Source: Staphylococcus schweitzeri (lineage in GTDB: Bacteria > Bacillota > Bacilli > Staphylococcales > Staphylococcaceae). From it: a stretch of DNA of 54,276 nt. The translations under genes and the position numbers were made by a program. Location: contig NZ_PPQS01000048.1 of NCBI RefSeq assembly GCF_002902405.1, positions 1-54,276 on the forward strand. The letters run 5' to 3'. The notes beneath the pieces were generated by a model. It did not search any database and had not been told where the DNA came from. It saw only the letters and a list, made by a program, of their open reading frames with translations. This document shows, in pieces, positions 39,313-47,910 of the stretch (positions are counted from its first letter, which is position 1; each line of letters starts with the position of its first letter).

Positions 39313-40029
39313 TTATACTCTTGTACGTGAAGATAAACGAATTGTAAAATAAATAACTAGAATAACTAGTAAGATCCATATTATGAGTGAAAAAACTTGT
39401 GCAGTTTGCGGATTATGAATCATTGCATCAATCGTTTTTTGACAGAAAAGTAATCCGATTCCTGAAAATTCAAGGTGTTTATAAAAAATACCGACAATTA
39501 CTAAAATAATACCAACAAAAAAGAAAAATTGATGTCCAAAATTAGTAATTGGTATAACTCCCCATGCAACATTAAACGCTTGTAGTACAATTAGAAATAA
39601 TGAAATAATAGCGATTACTGTTCCCATGATCATTTCTAATTTATTACTACGCAAATAGTTCTTTTTCGATACCCTTAAACAAACAACGATTGTCATCGGA
39701 AAAATAATTAAACAATAAAATAAACTCATACCTGTTATGGCTTGAAATTGCACATATTGCTTATCATATAAATATGAAATAAGGATAAAGTTAAGGATAA
39801 AGAATATAACTGGATTCAACTGTAGTGCAAATAAATTTCTTTGAATCATTAATATTATTTGAGCCGGTGATTTACCCTTATATTCTATATAATCTTGATC
39901 TTGCTTTTCAGAATTTTTAATATCTGTATTTACTTTCTCTTTAATATCATCAATCAAATGCGGTGATAAACCCTTATGATTAAAGTAATCTTCTATATTA
40001 TCTAGTAAAATTTTATCATTAATGCGCAT
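39313..40029 (-). CDS. Conserved membrane protein of unknown function
   Basis: A 238-aa protein with a soluble helical N-terminal region (about 1-65) and six hydrophobic segments after it. The N-terminal part (KILLDNIEDYFNHKGLSP) resembles the small helical domains that precede membrane regions in HAAS/DUF1129-type proteins, but the match is loose. I chose the ATG at 40029, 8 bases after AAAGGAG; an ATG at 40056 lies before that site. No enzymatic motif is visible. It has its own terminator and no clear operon partner. Confidence 0.7.
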   Translation of the reverse strand: MRINDKILLDNIEDYFNHKGLSPHLIDDIKEKVNTDIKNSEKQDQDYIEYKGKSPAQIILMIQRNLFALQLNPVIFFILNFILISYLYDKQYVQFQAITGMSLFYCLIIFPMTIVVCLRVSKKNYLRSNKLEMIMGTVIAIISLFLIVLQAFNVAWGVIPITNFGHQFFFFVGIILVIVGIFYKHLEFSGIGLLFCQKTIDAMIHNPQTAQVFSLIIWILLVILVIYFTIRLSSRTRV

Positions 40030-40133
40030 TGGTAATACTCCTTTAAAATGAAACATCTTTATTTATTCTATCCTTTGAATATCCCCTTCGTAAAACACAA
40101 AAAATTTAGCATTCACTGTAGTATTATGACATG

Positions 40134-40176
40134 TAAAAAAATAACCGACAAGCATTGCGATTTAACTTGTCGGTTA
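40134..40176 (-). terminator. Terminator of the secreted-protein gene
   Basis: TAACCGACAAG (40142-40152) pairs perfectly with CTTGTCGGTTA (40166-40176), followed on the minus strand by TTTTTTTA. Confidence 0.88.
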
Positions 40177-40195
40177 AGCACGATTTATTTAATTA

Positions 40196-40702
40196 TTATT
40201 TTTCCAGATCAATACGATATAATTTTATGTTTTTATCTTTTGGTGCTGAGGCAAATTGATAAGTCGTTTTCCCTTTTTCAATATAGCCAAAATTACCAGT
40301 AACTTTACTATATTCAGTATGTGTTACTGCTTTGCCAACATAATTTTTAACAGCTTGATATGTTGGGCCGTTTGCATCGTTATACATCATTGATACGCGT
40401 ATAACTTTACCGTCATTTTTCTTACCATCAGTTGTTACTAGTAACATACCTTTGTTAGTGTGGAACTCATAATAATGTTCAGTTCCATTTTCATTGTAAG
40501 AGTACATTGGATTTTTGTACTTAGTTAAAACACCTTTAATAGATTCGCCAATTTTCACTTTTTCTAATGACTGGTCACCCTTAGTTAATTGTTTAACAGT
40601 ATCAATAGAGTTGCCACTTGCTGCTTCAGCGTTAGTATTTACTAAGCCTACTCCCAATACAACAGAACATGCAATTATACTTGCCGTTAGTAGCTTTTTC
40701 AT
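40196..40702 (-). CDS. Small secreted protein of unknown function
   Basis: A 168-aa protein with a clear signal peptide (KKLLTASIIACSVVLGVGLV, cleavage probably after NAEA at about 26-28) and no anchor, so it is released. The mature part is a mixed beta-rich domain with repeated aromatic and glycine positions (YEFHTNKGMLLVTTDGK, later GNFGYIEKGKTTYQFA). I do not recognise the fold. I chose the ATG at 40702, seven to nine bases after GGAGAG; an in-frame GTG at 40708 would add two residues. A minus-strand TATAAT (plus-strand 40746-40751) is a plausible promoter element. Confidence 0.75.
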   Translation of the reverse strand: MKKLLTASIIACSVVLGVGLVNTNAEAASGNSIDTVKQLTKGDQSLEKVKIGESIKGVLTKYKNPMYSYNENGTEHYYEFHTNKGMLLVTTDGKKNDGKVIRVSMMYNDANGPTYQAVKNYVGKAVTHTEYSKVTGNFGYIEKGKTTYQFASAPKDKNIKLYRIDLEK

Positions 40703-40837
40703 AAGCACTCTCTCCTTTTATTTATATCGTCTTGTGCTCACAACCATTATACAACAATCATTTCTAAAACAACAGTCATATTACAATTATATTACAAATA
40801 ATAATCACTACTTTTATATTTCACTTATTGCCAAAAA

Positions 40838-41638
40838 TTAAACATGCTTATTTTCATGATGTTCACTGATAAACATTGTTGCATCCTCAACAAATTTTTC
40901 TTGTTCTTCCACAAATGGGAATGCACTTGATTCCTCATATACTTTAAAATCAACATTTTGTATTAAATCAGCAACTTCTTTAGCTTCAAGTCTTGTTGTT
41001 CTTTCACCAAATTCACCTGCTACTATCATTGTAGGGACTTCAACATCACTAAAGACTTTTGAAATGCCCTGTCTTTTAAATACATCTTTAACAGCTTGTA
41101 TTTCTTCTTTAGTTGAAATTTCATTTGTATCTTCAACATGTTTAAGAAATCGGTTCATTTTGCGAGGACGATAATACTTACGTTTATTTAAAAATTTATC
41201 TTGCTTTTCAGGATCCCAATTGCGAATAATATGTGCATATTTCCTAAATAAACGTTCTTCAGGTAATTCTCCTTCAATTGAAGTTGGATTTACTAAAACA
41301 AGTGACGATGTATGTTGTGGATATCGTTCTGACATATCCGCGCCTATAAAGCTAGCCATTTCATGACAAATCACTGCTACTTCGTCAATATATAAATATT
41401 TTAGTAACTCTACTATATCATCGGCAAAGTCATGTATATCAATATAACGTGGCTTATCAGAATAACCATGTCCTCTTAAATCTATTAATACAACTTGAAA
41501 TGATTTTGCAAGTTCTGCTGCTAGTTTGTTAAATACTGAATAATTATCAAGCACAGTATGAATCAACACGATAGGATAACCTTCACCTAACGTACTATAA
41601 TGTAATGAAGTTCCATCTTTTCTAGTAAATAGATCCAT
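40838..41638 (-). CDS. Alpha/beta-hydrolase-fold protein lacking the catalytic triad
   Basis: A 266-aa protein that keeps the alpha/beta-hydrolase scaffold (SLHYSTLGEG, VVLIDLRGHGYSDKP) but has lost the active site. The oxyanion HG is HT (LIHTVLDN), the nucleophile elbow reads CHEMA with Glu93 in the Ser place, and the late His is Ala239 (SSAFPFVEE, where active relatives have SGHFPFVEE). No clear acid remains in GEFGERT. I start at 41638, where AAGGAGA lies 5 bases upstream; 41659 would overlap further into the HAD gene. It overlaps the end of the HAD gene by 17 bp. A binding or scaffold role is possible. Confidence 0.8.
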   Translation of the reverse strand: MDLFTRKDGTSLHYSTLGEGYPIVLIHTVLDNYSVFNKLAAELAKSFQVVLIDLRGHGYSDKPRYIDIHDFADDIVELLKYLYIDEVAVICHEMASFIGADMSERYPQHTSSLVLVNPTSIEGELPEERLFRKYAHIIRNWDPEKQDKFLNKRKYYRPRKMNRFLKHVEDTNEISTKEEIQAVKDVFKRQGISKVFSDVEVPTMIVAGEFGERTTRLEAKEVADLIQNVDFKVYEESSAFPFVEEQEKFVEDATMFISEHHENKHV

Positions 41639-42341
41639 AATTTTCTCCTTTATTGTCATTTTTTATAGGTAAAATAGTTAATAATTGTTCCACTGTCGTT
41701 ATTGTGAAATCCACTTCTTCTTCTAGTGGTTCAATCTCCGCATCTTCTTGCTTATACCAAACACTGACCATACCCATCGCTCTTGCTGGCGCTACATCAT
41801 TCAATGCATCATCACCCACATACATAATATCTTCAGGTGAGACATCCAATTGATCAATCATATCTTCAAATATTTTAGGGTGCGGTTTACGAAATCCTAC
41901 TGTTTCTGAAGTTGATAAATAATTAATAACATGCATTAGACCTAATGAATGTAAACGGAATTGTTTAATTTTTGATTTGCCATTAGCTATAACACCTATT
42001 TGAAAGCCTTCTTGAGACAACTTTTCTAACGTATATAACGTATCGTAATACGGAAATACATAACGATAAAAATGCATTTCAAAATCACTAAAGAGATCTT
42101 TCCAAGTCAATCTATCTACATGGAATCGTTTAATGATTTCTTTATATAAATCAGGTTTATCATTATCTTCATCGTCATCAAGCTCTATAAATGCCTTTTT
42201 AAAATCTGCAAGTTGAACATGGATTAAATAATCATGAAATCTTTCGTATTGTTCTTCTATAAATTTCTCCCTTGACTTAACCCTATCCAACAAAGTACCT
42301 TCTAAATCAAATACTACTGCTTTAATTTGATTCAAATCCAT
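41622..42341 (-). CDS. HAD-superfamily protein (YjjG/pyrimidine phosphatase-like) with DxE motif
   Basis: A 239-aa HAD protein with a helical cap. Motif I is FDLEGTLLD (11-19): nucleophile Asp12 is present, but the general acid/base Asp is Glu14. Motif II is VIANGKS, motif III Lys lies in GFRKPHPKIFED, and motif IV is YVGDDALNDV. The Asp-to-Glu change should lower or alter phosphatase activity. AGAGGG precedes the ATG. It is translated just before, and overlaps, the triad-less hydrolase gene, which suggests the two products function together. Confidence 0.85.
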   Translation of the reverse strand: MDLNQIKAVVFDLEGTLLDRVKSREKFIEEQYERFHDYLIHVQLADFKKAFIELDDDEDNDKPDLYKEIIKRFHVDRLTWKDLFSDFEMHFYRYVFPYYDTLYTLEKLSQEGFQIGVIANGKSKIKQFRLHSLGLMHVINYLSTSETVGFRKPHPKIFEDMIDQLDVSPEDIMYVGDDALNDVAPARAMGMVSVWYKQEDAEIEPLEEEVDFTITTVEQLLTILPIKNDNKGENYGSIY

Positions 42342-42395
42342 CGTTTATGCCCTCTTTATGTTTATAGTTAATCTTATTTTAGCAAATGTCATGTA

Positions 42396-43346
42396 CTAGT
42401 GTAACTGTTTCGACTGAGATATTAACATGTAAAATAAAACTGGTATACCGATTAGTGCAATAATAATACTGGCTGGTATTTGTATCGGTGATAATAAATG
42501 ACTTCCTATAAAATCAGCTATAACCATTGTTTGTCCACCAATGATACTATTCAAAGTTAACTGTCGTCCTAAAGTCTGTCGCCATTGCCATTTTCTAATT
42601 AACTGTGGAATAATCATGCCAATAAATCCAATAATACCAACATAAGCAACATTAATTGCGGTCATCATTGAAGCTAAACATAACGCTATAAATGTAATAC
42701 TTTGTACATTTAAACCTAATGACTGGCTTTTCAACTCTCCTAATTGTAGTAATTTAAGCTGATTGAGTATTAAAATAATGCCACATAGTCCTACTATAAA
42801 TACAATTGTAATCACTGATACATTTGAATATTCAGCATCACCAAAACCACCAAATAAATAATTGGCAATCGTATTTAATTGTCGTGGTTTTAATAAAATT
42901 AGAAAATACAGTAAAGAATTAAATAAAGCACCAATCATTAATCCGCATAATATTAGTATTCTTATCGGATACCCACGGCTTAATATTGAAGTTATGAAAA
43001 GGACGATAAATAATGTCATAAAGCTAAATACTACAGAAAATATGGGAATCCATAATGCAGTTAATCCTAGGAATAGTGCCAACCCTGAACCAAATGTTGC
43101 ACCACTTGCTAAACCTAACGTAAAACTATCAGCTAACGCATTATTTAATACTGTTTGAAAAATTAATCCTGAAACTGTTAATATCATACCTGTTAACAAT
43201 GCCTCGACAAGCCTTGGCAATCTCACATTCATTAATATGGATTGATTAAATGGGTCATTGATATTGCCTAATTGCCAAAACAAATATATGCCCGATGTTA
43301 CAATTAATATAACAATCCAACTTAATATAGTTTTATAAAATGTCAT
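42396..43346 (-). CDS. FecCD/BtuC-type ABC permease, ATPase missing from locus
   Basis: A 316-aa permease with about nine membrane helices, of the iron-siderophore/cobalamin family. LMNVRLPRLVEALLTG (about 38-53) and NALADSFTLGLASGATFGSG (about 68-87) are the family loops; SPIQIPASIIIALIGIPVLFYML is the C-terminal coupling region. AAAGGG precedes the ATG. It follows the binding-protein gene on the same strand after a terminator-like hairpin. No ATPase gene is adjacent; FhuC, encoded 34 kb away in this window, is a candidate partner by analogy with Hts and Sir. Confidence 0.88.
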   Translation of the reverse strand: MTFYKTILSWIVILIVTSGIYLFWQLGNINDPFNQSILMNVRLPRLVEALLTGMILTVSGLIFQTVLNNALADSFTLGLASGATFGSGLALFLGLTALWIPIFSVVFSFMTLFIVLFITSILSRGYPIRILILCGLMIGALFNSLLYFLILLKPRQLNTIANYLFGGFGDAEYSNVSVITIVFIVGLCGIILILNQLKLLQLGELKSQSLGLNVQSITFIALCLASMMTAINVAYVGIIGFIGMIIPQLIRKWQWRQTLGRQLTLNSIIGGQTMVIADFIGSHLLSPIQIPASIIIALIGIPVLFYMLISQSKQLH

Positions 43347-43432
43347 AGTATACCCTTTTCTTTAATAGATAATTACATACATTATAGCAATCACTCACAA
43401 ACGTTTCTATGTATGGTGAAAATATATTTTAA

Positions 43433-43480
43433 AATCCCTTATAACTATACACAAGCGATTTTATGTAGCTATAAGGGATT
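43433..43480 (-). terminator. Hairpin between the binding-protein and permease genes
   Basis: AATCCCTTATA (43433-43443) pairs perfectly with TATAAGGGATT (43470-43480), with TTTTAAAATATATTTT following on the minus strand. It may end or attenuate transcription between the lipoprotein gene and the permease gene. Confidence 0.7.
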
Positions 43481-43492
43481 CTTAATTATGTT

Positions 43493-44377
43493 TTATTTTC
43501 TATAGATTGCATCTCTTAATTCTTTTAAACCTTCATCTATACGCGGACCTGGTCTTGATACTTCATTGCCATTTACAACTTCGATACGTGTGTTTTTGGC
43601 AGCATTAATTTTATTGAAGCCACCTCTTTTTTTGATGGTATCCATATAATCTGATCTTGTCTTAGCTTCAGTCGAAATTAATATGTCTGGATTCTTTTTA
43701 ATAATGCTTTCCTTCGTTACAGGATTCCAACCATTAATGTCACTATAAACATTTTGAGCTTCTAGTTTTTCTAACATATCATTAAAAAATGTATGCTTCC
43801 CTGCTGTATATATTTCAGGCTTTGATGAAACTTCAATAAATACTTTAGACTTTTTATGATGTGCTGGAATCGAGTCAATTATTTTTGCAACATTATCTTT
43901 AGTTTCCTCGACAAGCTGTTCAGCCTGTTTGTCACGATTAGTTAATTTACCAATTTGTTTAAACGTATTATATGTTTCATTAATCGATTGAGCATCTTTT
44001 ACATAAACAACTTTAATACCTTGCTTTTCTAATGATGATAATACTTTATTGGCAGTTGCTTTTTGCGACTCATGCGCAAGAATTAAATCTGGCTTTGCCT
44101 TTAAAAGGTCTTCTTTATTAAGATTCAAGGCATCAAATTGTTTTTTACCATTTTTAACATCTTTCGGATAATCGTCAACAGTAGATACACCTACTATGTA
44201 GTTACCCAATCCTAGTTCATACAAAATTTCTGTATTACTAGGTATTAACGATACAATTCTATGATAAGGCGTTTTAGACGCATCCCTCTTATCACTTACA
44301 TGTTTGTCATTATTATTACCACAAGCACTCAAAACAAGTACTAATATTAATATAAAAGCAATTAACGATTTCTTCAC
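43493..44377 (-). CDS. Siderophore/corrinoid-type substrate-binding lipoprotein
   Basis: A 294-aa class III binding protein. The lipobox is LSAC (Cys19), so it is anchored outside. RIVSLIPSNTEILYELGLGNYIVGVSTVDDYP (split at about 40-72) resembles BtuF and related corrinoid- or siderophore-binding proteins, with PDLILAHESQ and GGFNKINAAKNTRIEVVNG further on. Ligand cannot be decided; no Fur box is visible upstream, which weakens the iron-siderophore reading. It starts at GTG (44375-44377), seven bases after AAAGGAGA. Its leader carries a three-unit hairpin array. Confidence 0.85.
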   Translation of the reverse strand: MKKSLIAFILILVLVLSACGNNNDKHVSDKRDASKTPYHRIVSLIPSNTEILYELGLGNYIVGVSTVDDYPKDVKNGKKQFDALNLNKEDLLKAKPDLILAHESQKATANKVLSSLEKQGIKVVYVKDAQSINETYNTFKQIGKLTNRDKQAEQLVEETKDNVAKIIDSIPAHHKKSKVFIEVSSKPEIYTAGKHTFFNDMLEKLEAQNVYSDINGWNPVTKESIIKKNPDILISTEAKTRSDYMDTIKKRGGFNKINAAKNTRIEVVNGNEVSRPGPRIDEGLKELRDAIYRK

Positions 44378-44396
44378 ACTATCACATCTCCTTTTT

Positions 44397-44593
44397 AGAG
44401 CCCCTTATTAATTTATTAATTAGGGGCTCTTATGCAGCTGGTGCGTTAGCAAGCAACTGTAATCCTTTTTAATCCCACTTTTCGCTTTAGCGATTAGAGG
44501 GATTTATGCAGTTGTGCTCAAGCATCCAACTGTGTTCCTCTTCACCTTTAGCGATTAGAGGCTTTTATGCAGTTGTGTAGTAGCACCAACTGT
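44397..44593. repeat. Two-hairpin repeat array 1, three units, in the binding-protein gene leader
   Basis: Three degenerate copies of one module. Each has a first hairpin (unit 1: AGAGCCCCT/AGGGGCTCT, 44397-44430; unit 2: AATCCC/GGGATT; unit 3: CCTCT/AGAGG, both with TTTAGCGATTAG in the loop). Then comes TTATGCAGTTG and a second hairpin CAGTTG...CCAACTGT. Cores are at 44430, 44504 and 44565. Read on the minus strand the array is the 5' leader of the GTG-started lipoprotein gene; the first hairpin ends 6 bases before its Shine-Dalgarno sequence. Confidence 0.85.
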
Positions 44594-44698
44594 AGTACTT
44601 TATTCACATCTATTTATTATATAAGTCCACATACTAAAAGAAAATAGTAAATTATTGTTTATATTTCATATTTACACAAGCAACTAACTTCACAGCGT

Positions 44699-45334
44699 TT
44701 AATTTTTAAAATAAGGTTCTAAAAAGTCATAATTCTTTATATCTTTATCCCTAAAGTAATACTTGCCAAATACATCTAACAGAGCATGAAACTCCTTAGC
44801 ATCTTGATTGGTAAAATGATTTGGTAATGTGACTGCCTTTTTAAATTGATTATAACTTTTAGTGTTTTCATATCCTAACTTATCATATATTTTTCTTGTG
44901 TAGCTATCTGGAATAAATTCAATACGTCCGAATATATAGACAAGTAAAACATCTGCTGTTTCACTTCCAATACCTTTCAAAGATAATAATTCACTTCTTA
45001 ATTTACCTTTATACCGCTCATTAATCTCTTGATAATTAAAATGATGTCGTGATAACCATGTTAATAATGTTTTAATCGTAAATGATTTACTTTTATAAAA
45101 GCCACTTGAACGAATCAATGTTTGTAACGTTTCAATATGTAGTTCTAATATATGTTTTGGATTAAATTGTGTTTGCTCTTTAATTTGATTTAATGCTATT
45201 TCAGCATTTCGCCATCTTGTATTTTGAACTAAGATTGCGCCTAACATCATTTCAATATCATTATCAGCAGGCCACCAATTTTGAGGCCCCATATGCCTAT
45301 ATAACAATTTATACAATTCATCAGTTCCTAACAT
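44699..45334 (-). CDS. HhH-GPD DNA glycosylase (EndoIII-like, no Fe-S cluster)
   Basis: A 211-aa base-excision-repair protein. Hairpin-helix-hairpin is LSLKGIGSETADVLL (about 117-131); catalytic Asp lies in IPDSYTRKI (about 140-148). The Lys that bifunctional EndoIII enzymes have in the HhH (RKTAN) is not there (SETAD), so it should be a monofunctional glycosylase without lyase activity. No C-terminal cysteines for a 4Fe-4S cluster. The first ATG (45340) abuts GGGAGG, so I start at the second ATG (45334), six bases away. Its leader carries repeat array 2. Confidence 0.85.
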   Translation of the reverse strand: MLGTDELYKLLYRHMGPQNWWPADNDIEMMLGAILVQNTRWRNAEIALNQIKEQTQFNPKHILELHIETLQTLIRSSGFYKSKSFTIKTLLTWLSRHHFNYQEINERYKGKLRSELLSLKGIGSETADVLLVYIFGRIEFIPDSYTRKIYDKLGYENTKSYNQFKKAVTLPNHFTNQDAKEFHALLDVFGKYYFRDKDIKNYDFLEPYFKN

Positions 45335-45350
45335 ATACATCCTCCCTTTT

Positions 45351-45560
45351 AGAGCCCCTTGAGCTTTAGCGATTAGGGGCTCTTATGCAGTTGCGTTACC
45401 AACTGTATTCTTTAACCCCCTTGAGCTTTAGCGATTAGGGGCTCTTATGCAGTTGCTGCGCAAGCAAGCCAACTGTATTCTTTAACCCCCTTGAGCTTTA
45501 GCGATTAGGGGTGCTTATGCAGTTGTGCGTTTGCAAACCAACTGCGTTCCTCTTAACCTT
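45351..45560. repeat. Two-hairpin repeat array 2, three units, in the glycosylase gene leader
   Basis: Three nearly identical units with cores TTATGCAGTTG at 45383, 45445 and 45515. Units 1 and 2 share about 40 identical bases, with stem CCCC...GGGG around TTGAGCTTTAGCGATTA, then the core, a variable loop of 5-13 bases and CCAACTGT (45399, 45469; CCAACTGC at 45538), then TATTCTTTAA. On the minus strand this is the 5' leader of the glycosylase gene, and the unit-1 hairpin ends 4 bases before its GGGAGG. Confidence 0.9.
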
Positions 45561-45599
45561 TTTCACAAATCGCTTTTTCAACAAACGACCTACTTCAAC

Positions 45600-45652
45600 C
45601 TAAAAAAAAACCCCAACACAAAGTATCTTTCGAGAAACTCTACGCTGGGGTG
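45600..45652 (-). terminator. Terminator of argS
   Basis: On the minus strand CCCCAGCG...TGTTGGGG (45611-45618 with 45643-45650) encloses a partly paired loop and is followed by a nine-U run. It lies just past the argS stop. Confidence 0.8.
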
Positions 45653-45665
45653 TATATAAATGTTC

Positions 45666-47327
45666 TTACATTGATTCAGGTGCGCTTACGCCAACCATTG
45701 CCAATGCATTTTTCAATGTAATTCTGACTGCTTCAATCATAGCAACATGTGCTTTTGTTTTTTCAATATCATCAGTTAATACTTTTTCAGCATTATAGAA
45801 TTTATGGAAATGAGAAGCTAAATCTTGAATATAATTAGTAATTCTATGTGCTGATCTATGCTCAGCAGCACTTTCAATTGTAGGTTCGAAATCAGCTACT
45901 TTTTTCAACAATTCAATCGCTTTTTCATTTGTAATCGTTGTAAAATCATTCGTAGCAGCAACTTCAATTCCTTGCTCTTTCGCTTGTTTTAAAATTGAAC
46001 AAATACGCGCATGTGCATATTGAGCATAGTAAACTGGATTGTCTTGAGATTGCTCTTTCGCTAATTCCATATCAAAATCAAAGTGACTATCAGGACTACG
46101 CATAGTTAAGAAATAACGTGCAGCGTCAACGCCAACTTCGTCCATAATTTCTCTTAATGTAATCGCATTACCAGTACGTTTACTCATCTTCACTTCTTTA
46201 CCATTTTCCATTAAACGAACCATTTGCATGATTTGAATTTCTAAACGATTACTATCTACACCAAACGTTTCAAGAGATGCTTTCAAACGATTAATATAAC
46301 CATGATGATCAGCACCAAATAAATCGATTAAAATGTCATTACCACGTTTAACTTTATCGAAGTGGTACGCAATATCTGGTAAGAAATACGTATATGTACC
46401 GTCATTTTTAATTAATACTCTATCTTTGTCATCTTTAAAATCCGTTGTACGTAACCATGTAGCACCATCAGCTTCATACGTATAACCTAATTCTTTCATT
46501 TTAGCTAAAACTTCAAGAATTTCACCTTTTTCATATAAAGATGTTTCACTAAACCAATTATCAAAATGCGTATTGAACTCTGTTAAATCATTTTTCAGTT
46601 TAGCCATTTCGTATTCTACGCCTAATTTTCTAAATTCTTTCAAACGTGCTTCTTCAGAATAATCTTTAATTTCAGGGTGTTTCTCTGCTAAATCTTTACC
46701 TATTTCAATAATATCTTTACCATTATAGCCATCTTCTGGCATTGAATAACTATTGTCACCTAAAGCTTCAAAGAAACGTGTTTCAATTGAACGCGCTAAG
46801 TTAGTAATTTGATTACCAGCATCATTAATATAATATTCACGTGTTACATTATAGCCAGCTGCAGTTAAAATATTAGCTAAAGCATCACCAACTGCTGCAT
46901 TCCGAGCATGACCAATATGTAAATCTCCTGTAGGGTTAGCTGAAACATACTCAAGCAATACATTTTGACCTTTTGATTCATTTACATGTCCAAATTGGTC
47001 ACCTTTTTCAATTGCTTCAGGAATAATTGCTGTTAAATACTGATTATCTAAGTAAAAATTAATGAATCCTGGACCAGCAATGTCAATTTGTTTTACATGT
47101 GCTTTTTCAGTATCTAAGTTATCAACAATCGCTTGAGCAATTTCACGAGGATTACGCTTTGCAATCTTAGTCAGTACCATCGCAATATTAGTAGCATAAT
47201 CTCCATTTTTTGTATCTTTAGGAACTTCAATTTTAATATCAGGAATCTCTTCTGCTAATCCTGCTTTGTTAATACTTGCTGCAATTTCTTCTACTAATGT
47301 TTGTTTCACTTGATCAATAATATTCAT
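45666..47327 (-). CDS. argS: Arginyl-tRNA synthetase
   Basis: A 553-aa class I synthetase charging tRNA-Arg. An N-terminal Add-1 domain (about 1-115) precedes HIGH (137-140, in [13 protein letters not shown]). The KMSKS-type loop is KMSKRTG (about residue 390). The C-terminal helical anticodon-binding domain has the DALR features. AAGGAGAT precedes the ATG by about 6 bases. It overlaps the DUF1934 gene by 4 bp, so it is co-translated with it. Confidence 0.97.
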   Translation of the reverse strand: MNIIDQVKQTLVEEIAASINKAGLAEEIPDIKIEVPKDTKNGDYATNIAMVLTKIAKRNPREIAQAIVDNLDTEKAHVKQIDIAGPGFINFYLDNQYLTAIIPEAIEKGDQFGHVNESKGQNVLLEYVSANPTGDLHIGHARNAAVGDALANILTAAGYNVTREYYINDAGNQITNLARSIETRFFEALGDNSYSMPEDGYNGKDIIEIGKDLAEKHPEIKDYSEEARLKEFRKLGVEYEMAKLKNDLTEFNTHFDNWFSETSLYEKGEILEVLAKMKELGYTYEADGATWLRTTDFKDDKDRVLIKNDGTYTYFLPDIAYHFDKVKRGNDILIDLFGADHHGYINRLKASLETFGVDSNRLEIQIMQMVRLMENGKEVKMSKRTGNAITLREIMDEVGVDAARYFLTMRSPDSHFDFDMELAKEQSQDNPVYYAQYAHARICSILKQAKEQGIEVAATNDFTTITNEKAIELLKKVADFEPTIESAAEHRSAHRITNYIQDLASHFHKFYNAEKVLTDDIEKTKAHVAMIEAVRITLKNALAMVGVSAPESM

Positions 47328-47752
47328 TCGCCTATCTCCTTATAGTTAATTTCATATTGATAAGAACCCATTTTTTCATTATCTTGATATAATTCATAAT
47401 GAATCTTTAGCTTGCCACCGTCTCCACTTACGAAATGTAAAATGCGTAATGTTTTAACTTCTAGTGGAATTCGTCCAGCCGATATATCGTAAAAAGTTGT
47501 TGTCGTTTGTCCTTCAATAAAATGCAAATTCATATTAATGTCGCCCTTACGAATCAACTTAACGCTATCATCATCCACTTTTATTGTAACATTAACTGTT
47601 GCATCCTCAATTTGTTCTACATACCGAATAAAATTAGATTGTCTTTGTTGCCAAGTACCTTCAGTAGTAAATTCAAATTTTTCTTTTTCGTTGTGCTGTT
47701 TCAACACTTGCTTTGTTTGAATGCTTACTTTTTTATCCAATTTACTACTCAC
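47324..47752 (-). CDS. DUF1934 (YwiB-like) beta-barrel protein
   Basis: A 142-aa protein of the YwiB/DUF1934 family, a lipocalin-like beta-barrel of unknown function commonly encoded next to argS in Bacilli. The long repeating beta pattern ([21 protein letters not shown] and following) fits. The start is uncertain: the GTG at 47750-47752 has only a weak upstream site, whereas that same AAGGTGAG would serve a TTG four codons downstream (47738-47740) with good spacing. It overlaps argS by 4 bp. Confidence 0.82.
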   Translation of the reverse strand: MSSKLDKKVSIQTKQVLKQHNEKEKFEFTTEGTWQQRQSNFIRYVEQIEDATVNVTIKVDDDSVKLIRKGDINMNLHFIEGQTTTTFYDISAGRIPLEVKTLRILHFVSGDGGKLKIHYELYQDNEKMGSYQYEINYKEIGE

Positions 47753-47910
47753 CTTAATCTTCGCATAATAGAAATATTATAGCATAAAATAAGGTCATCT
47801 TGTTATGCCTTCTTAAAGCTAAATAAGTTCAATTAATTAACAATTCCATTCTTAATCAACGCTTCATATATGTAAGCCATTTGATAATATTCAAACAACA
47901 TCTCAAAACC

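Noticed and set aside
44378..44698. Cobalamin or other metabolite riboswitch in front of the BtuF-like gene
   Set aside because: The region is fully explained by three repeat units plus a spacer. No B12-box-like conserved sequence is seen.
45351..45560. Insertion sequence or MITE
   Set aside because: Units are short tandem modules without terminal inverted repeats bounding the whole, and no target-site duplication is visible.
45335..45665. T-box leader for argS
   Set aside because: This interval lies downstream of argS, not upstream. The DUF1934 gene precedes argS with an overlap, and no T-box core sequence was seen upstream of it.
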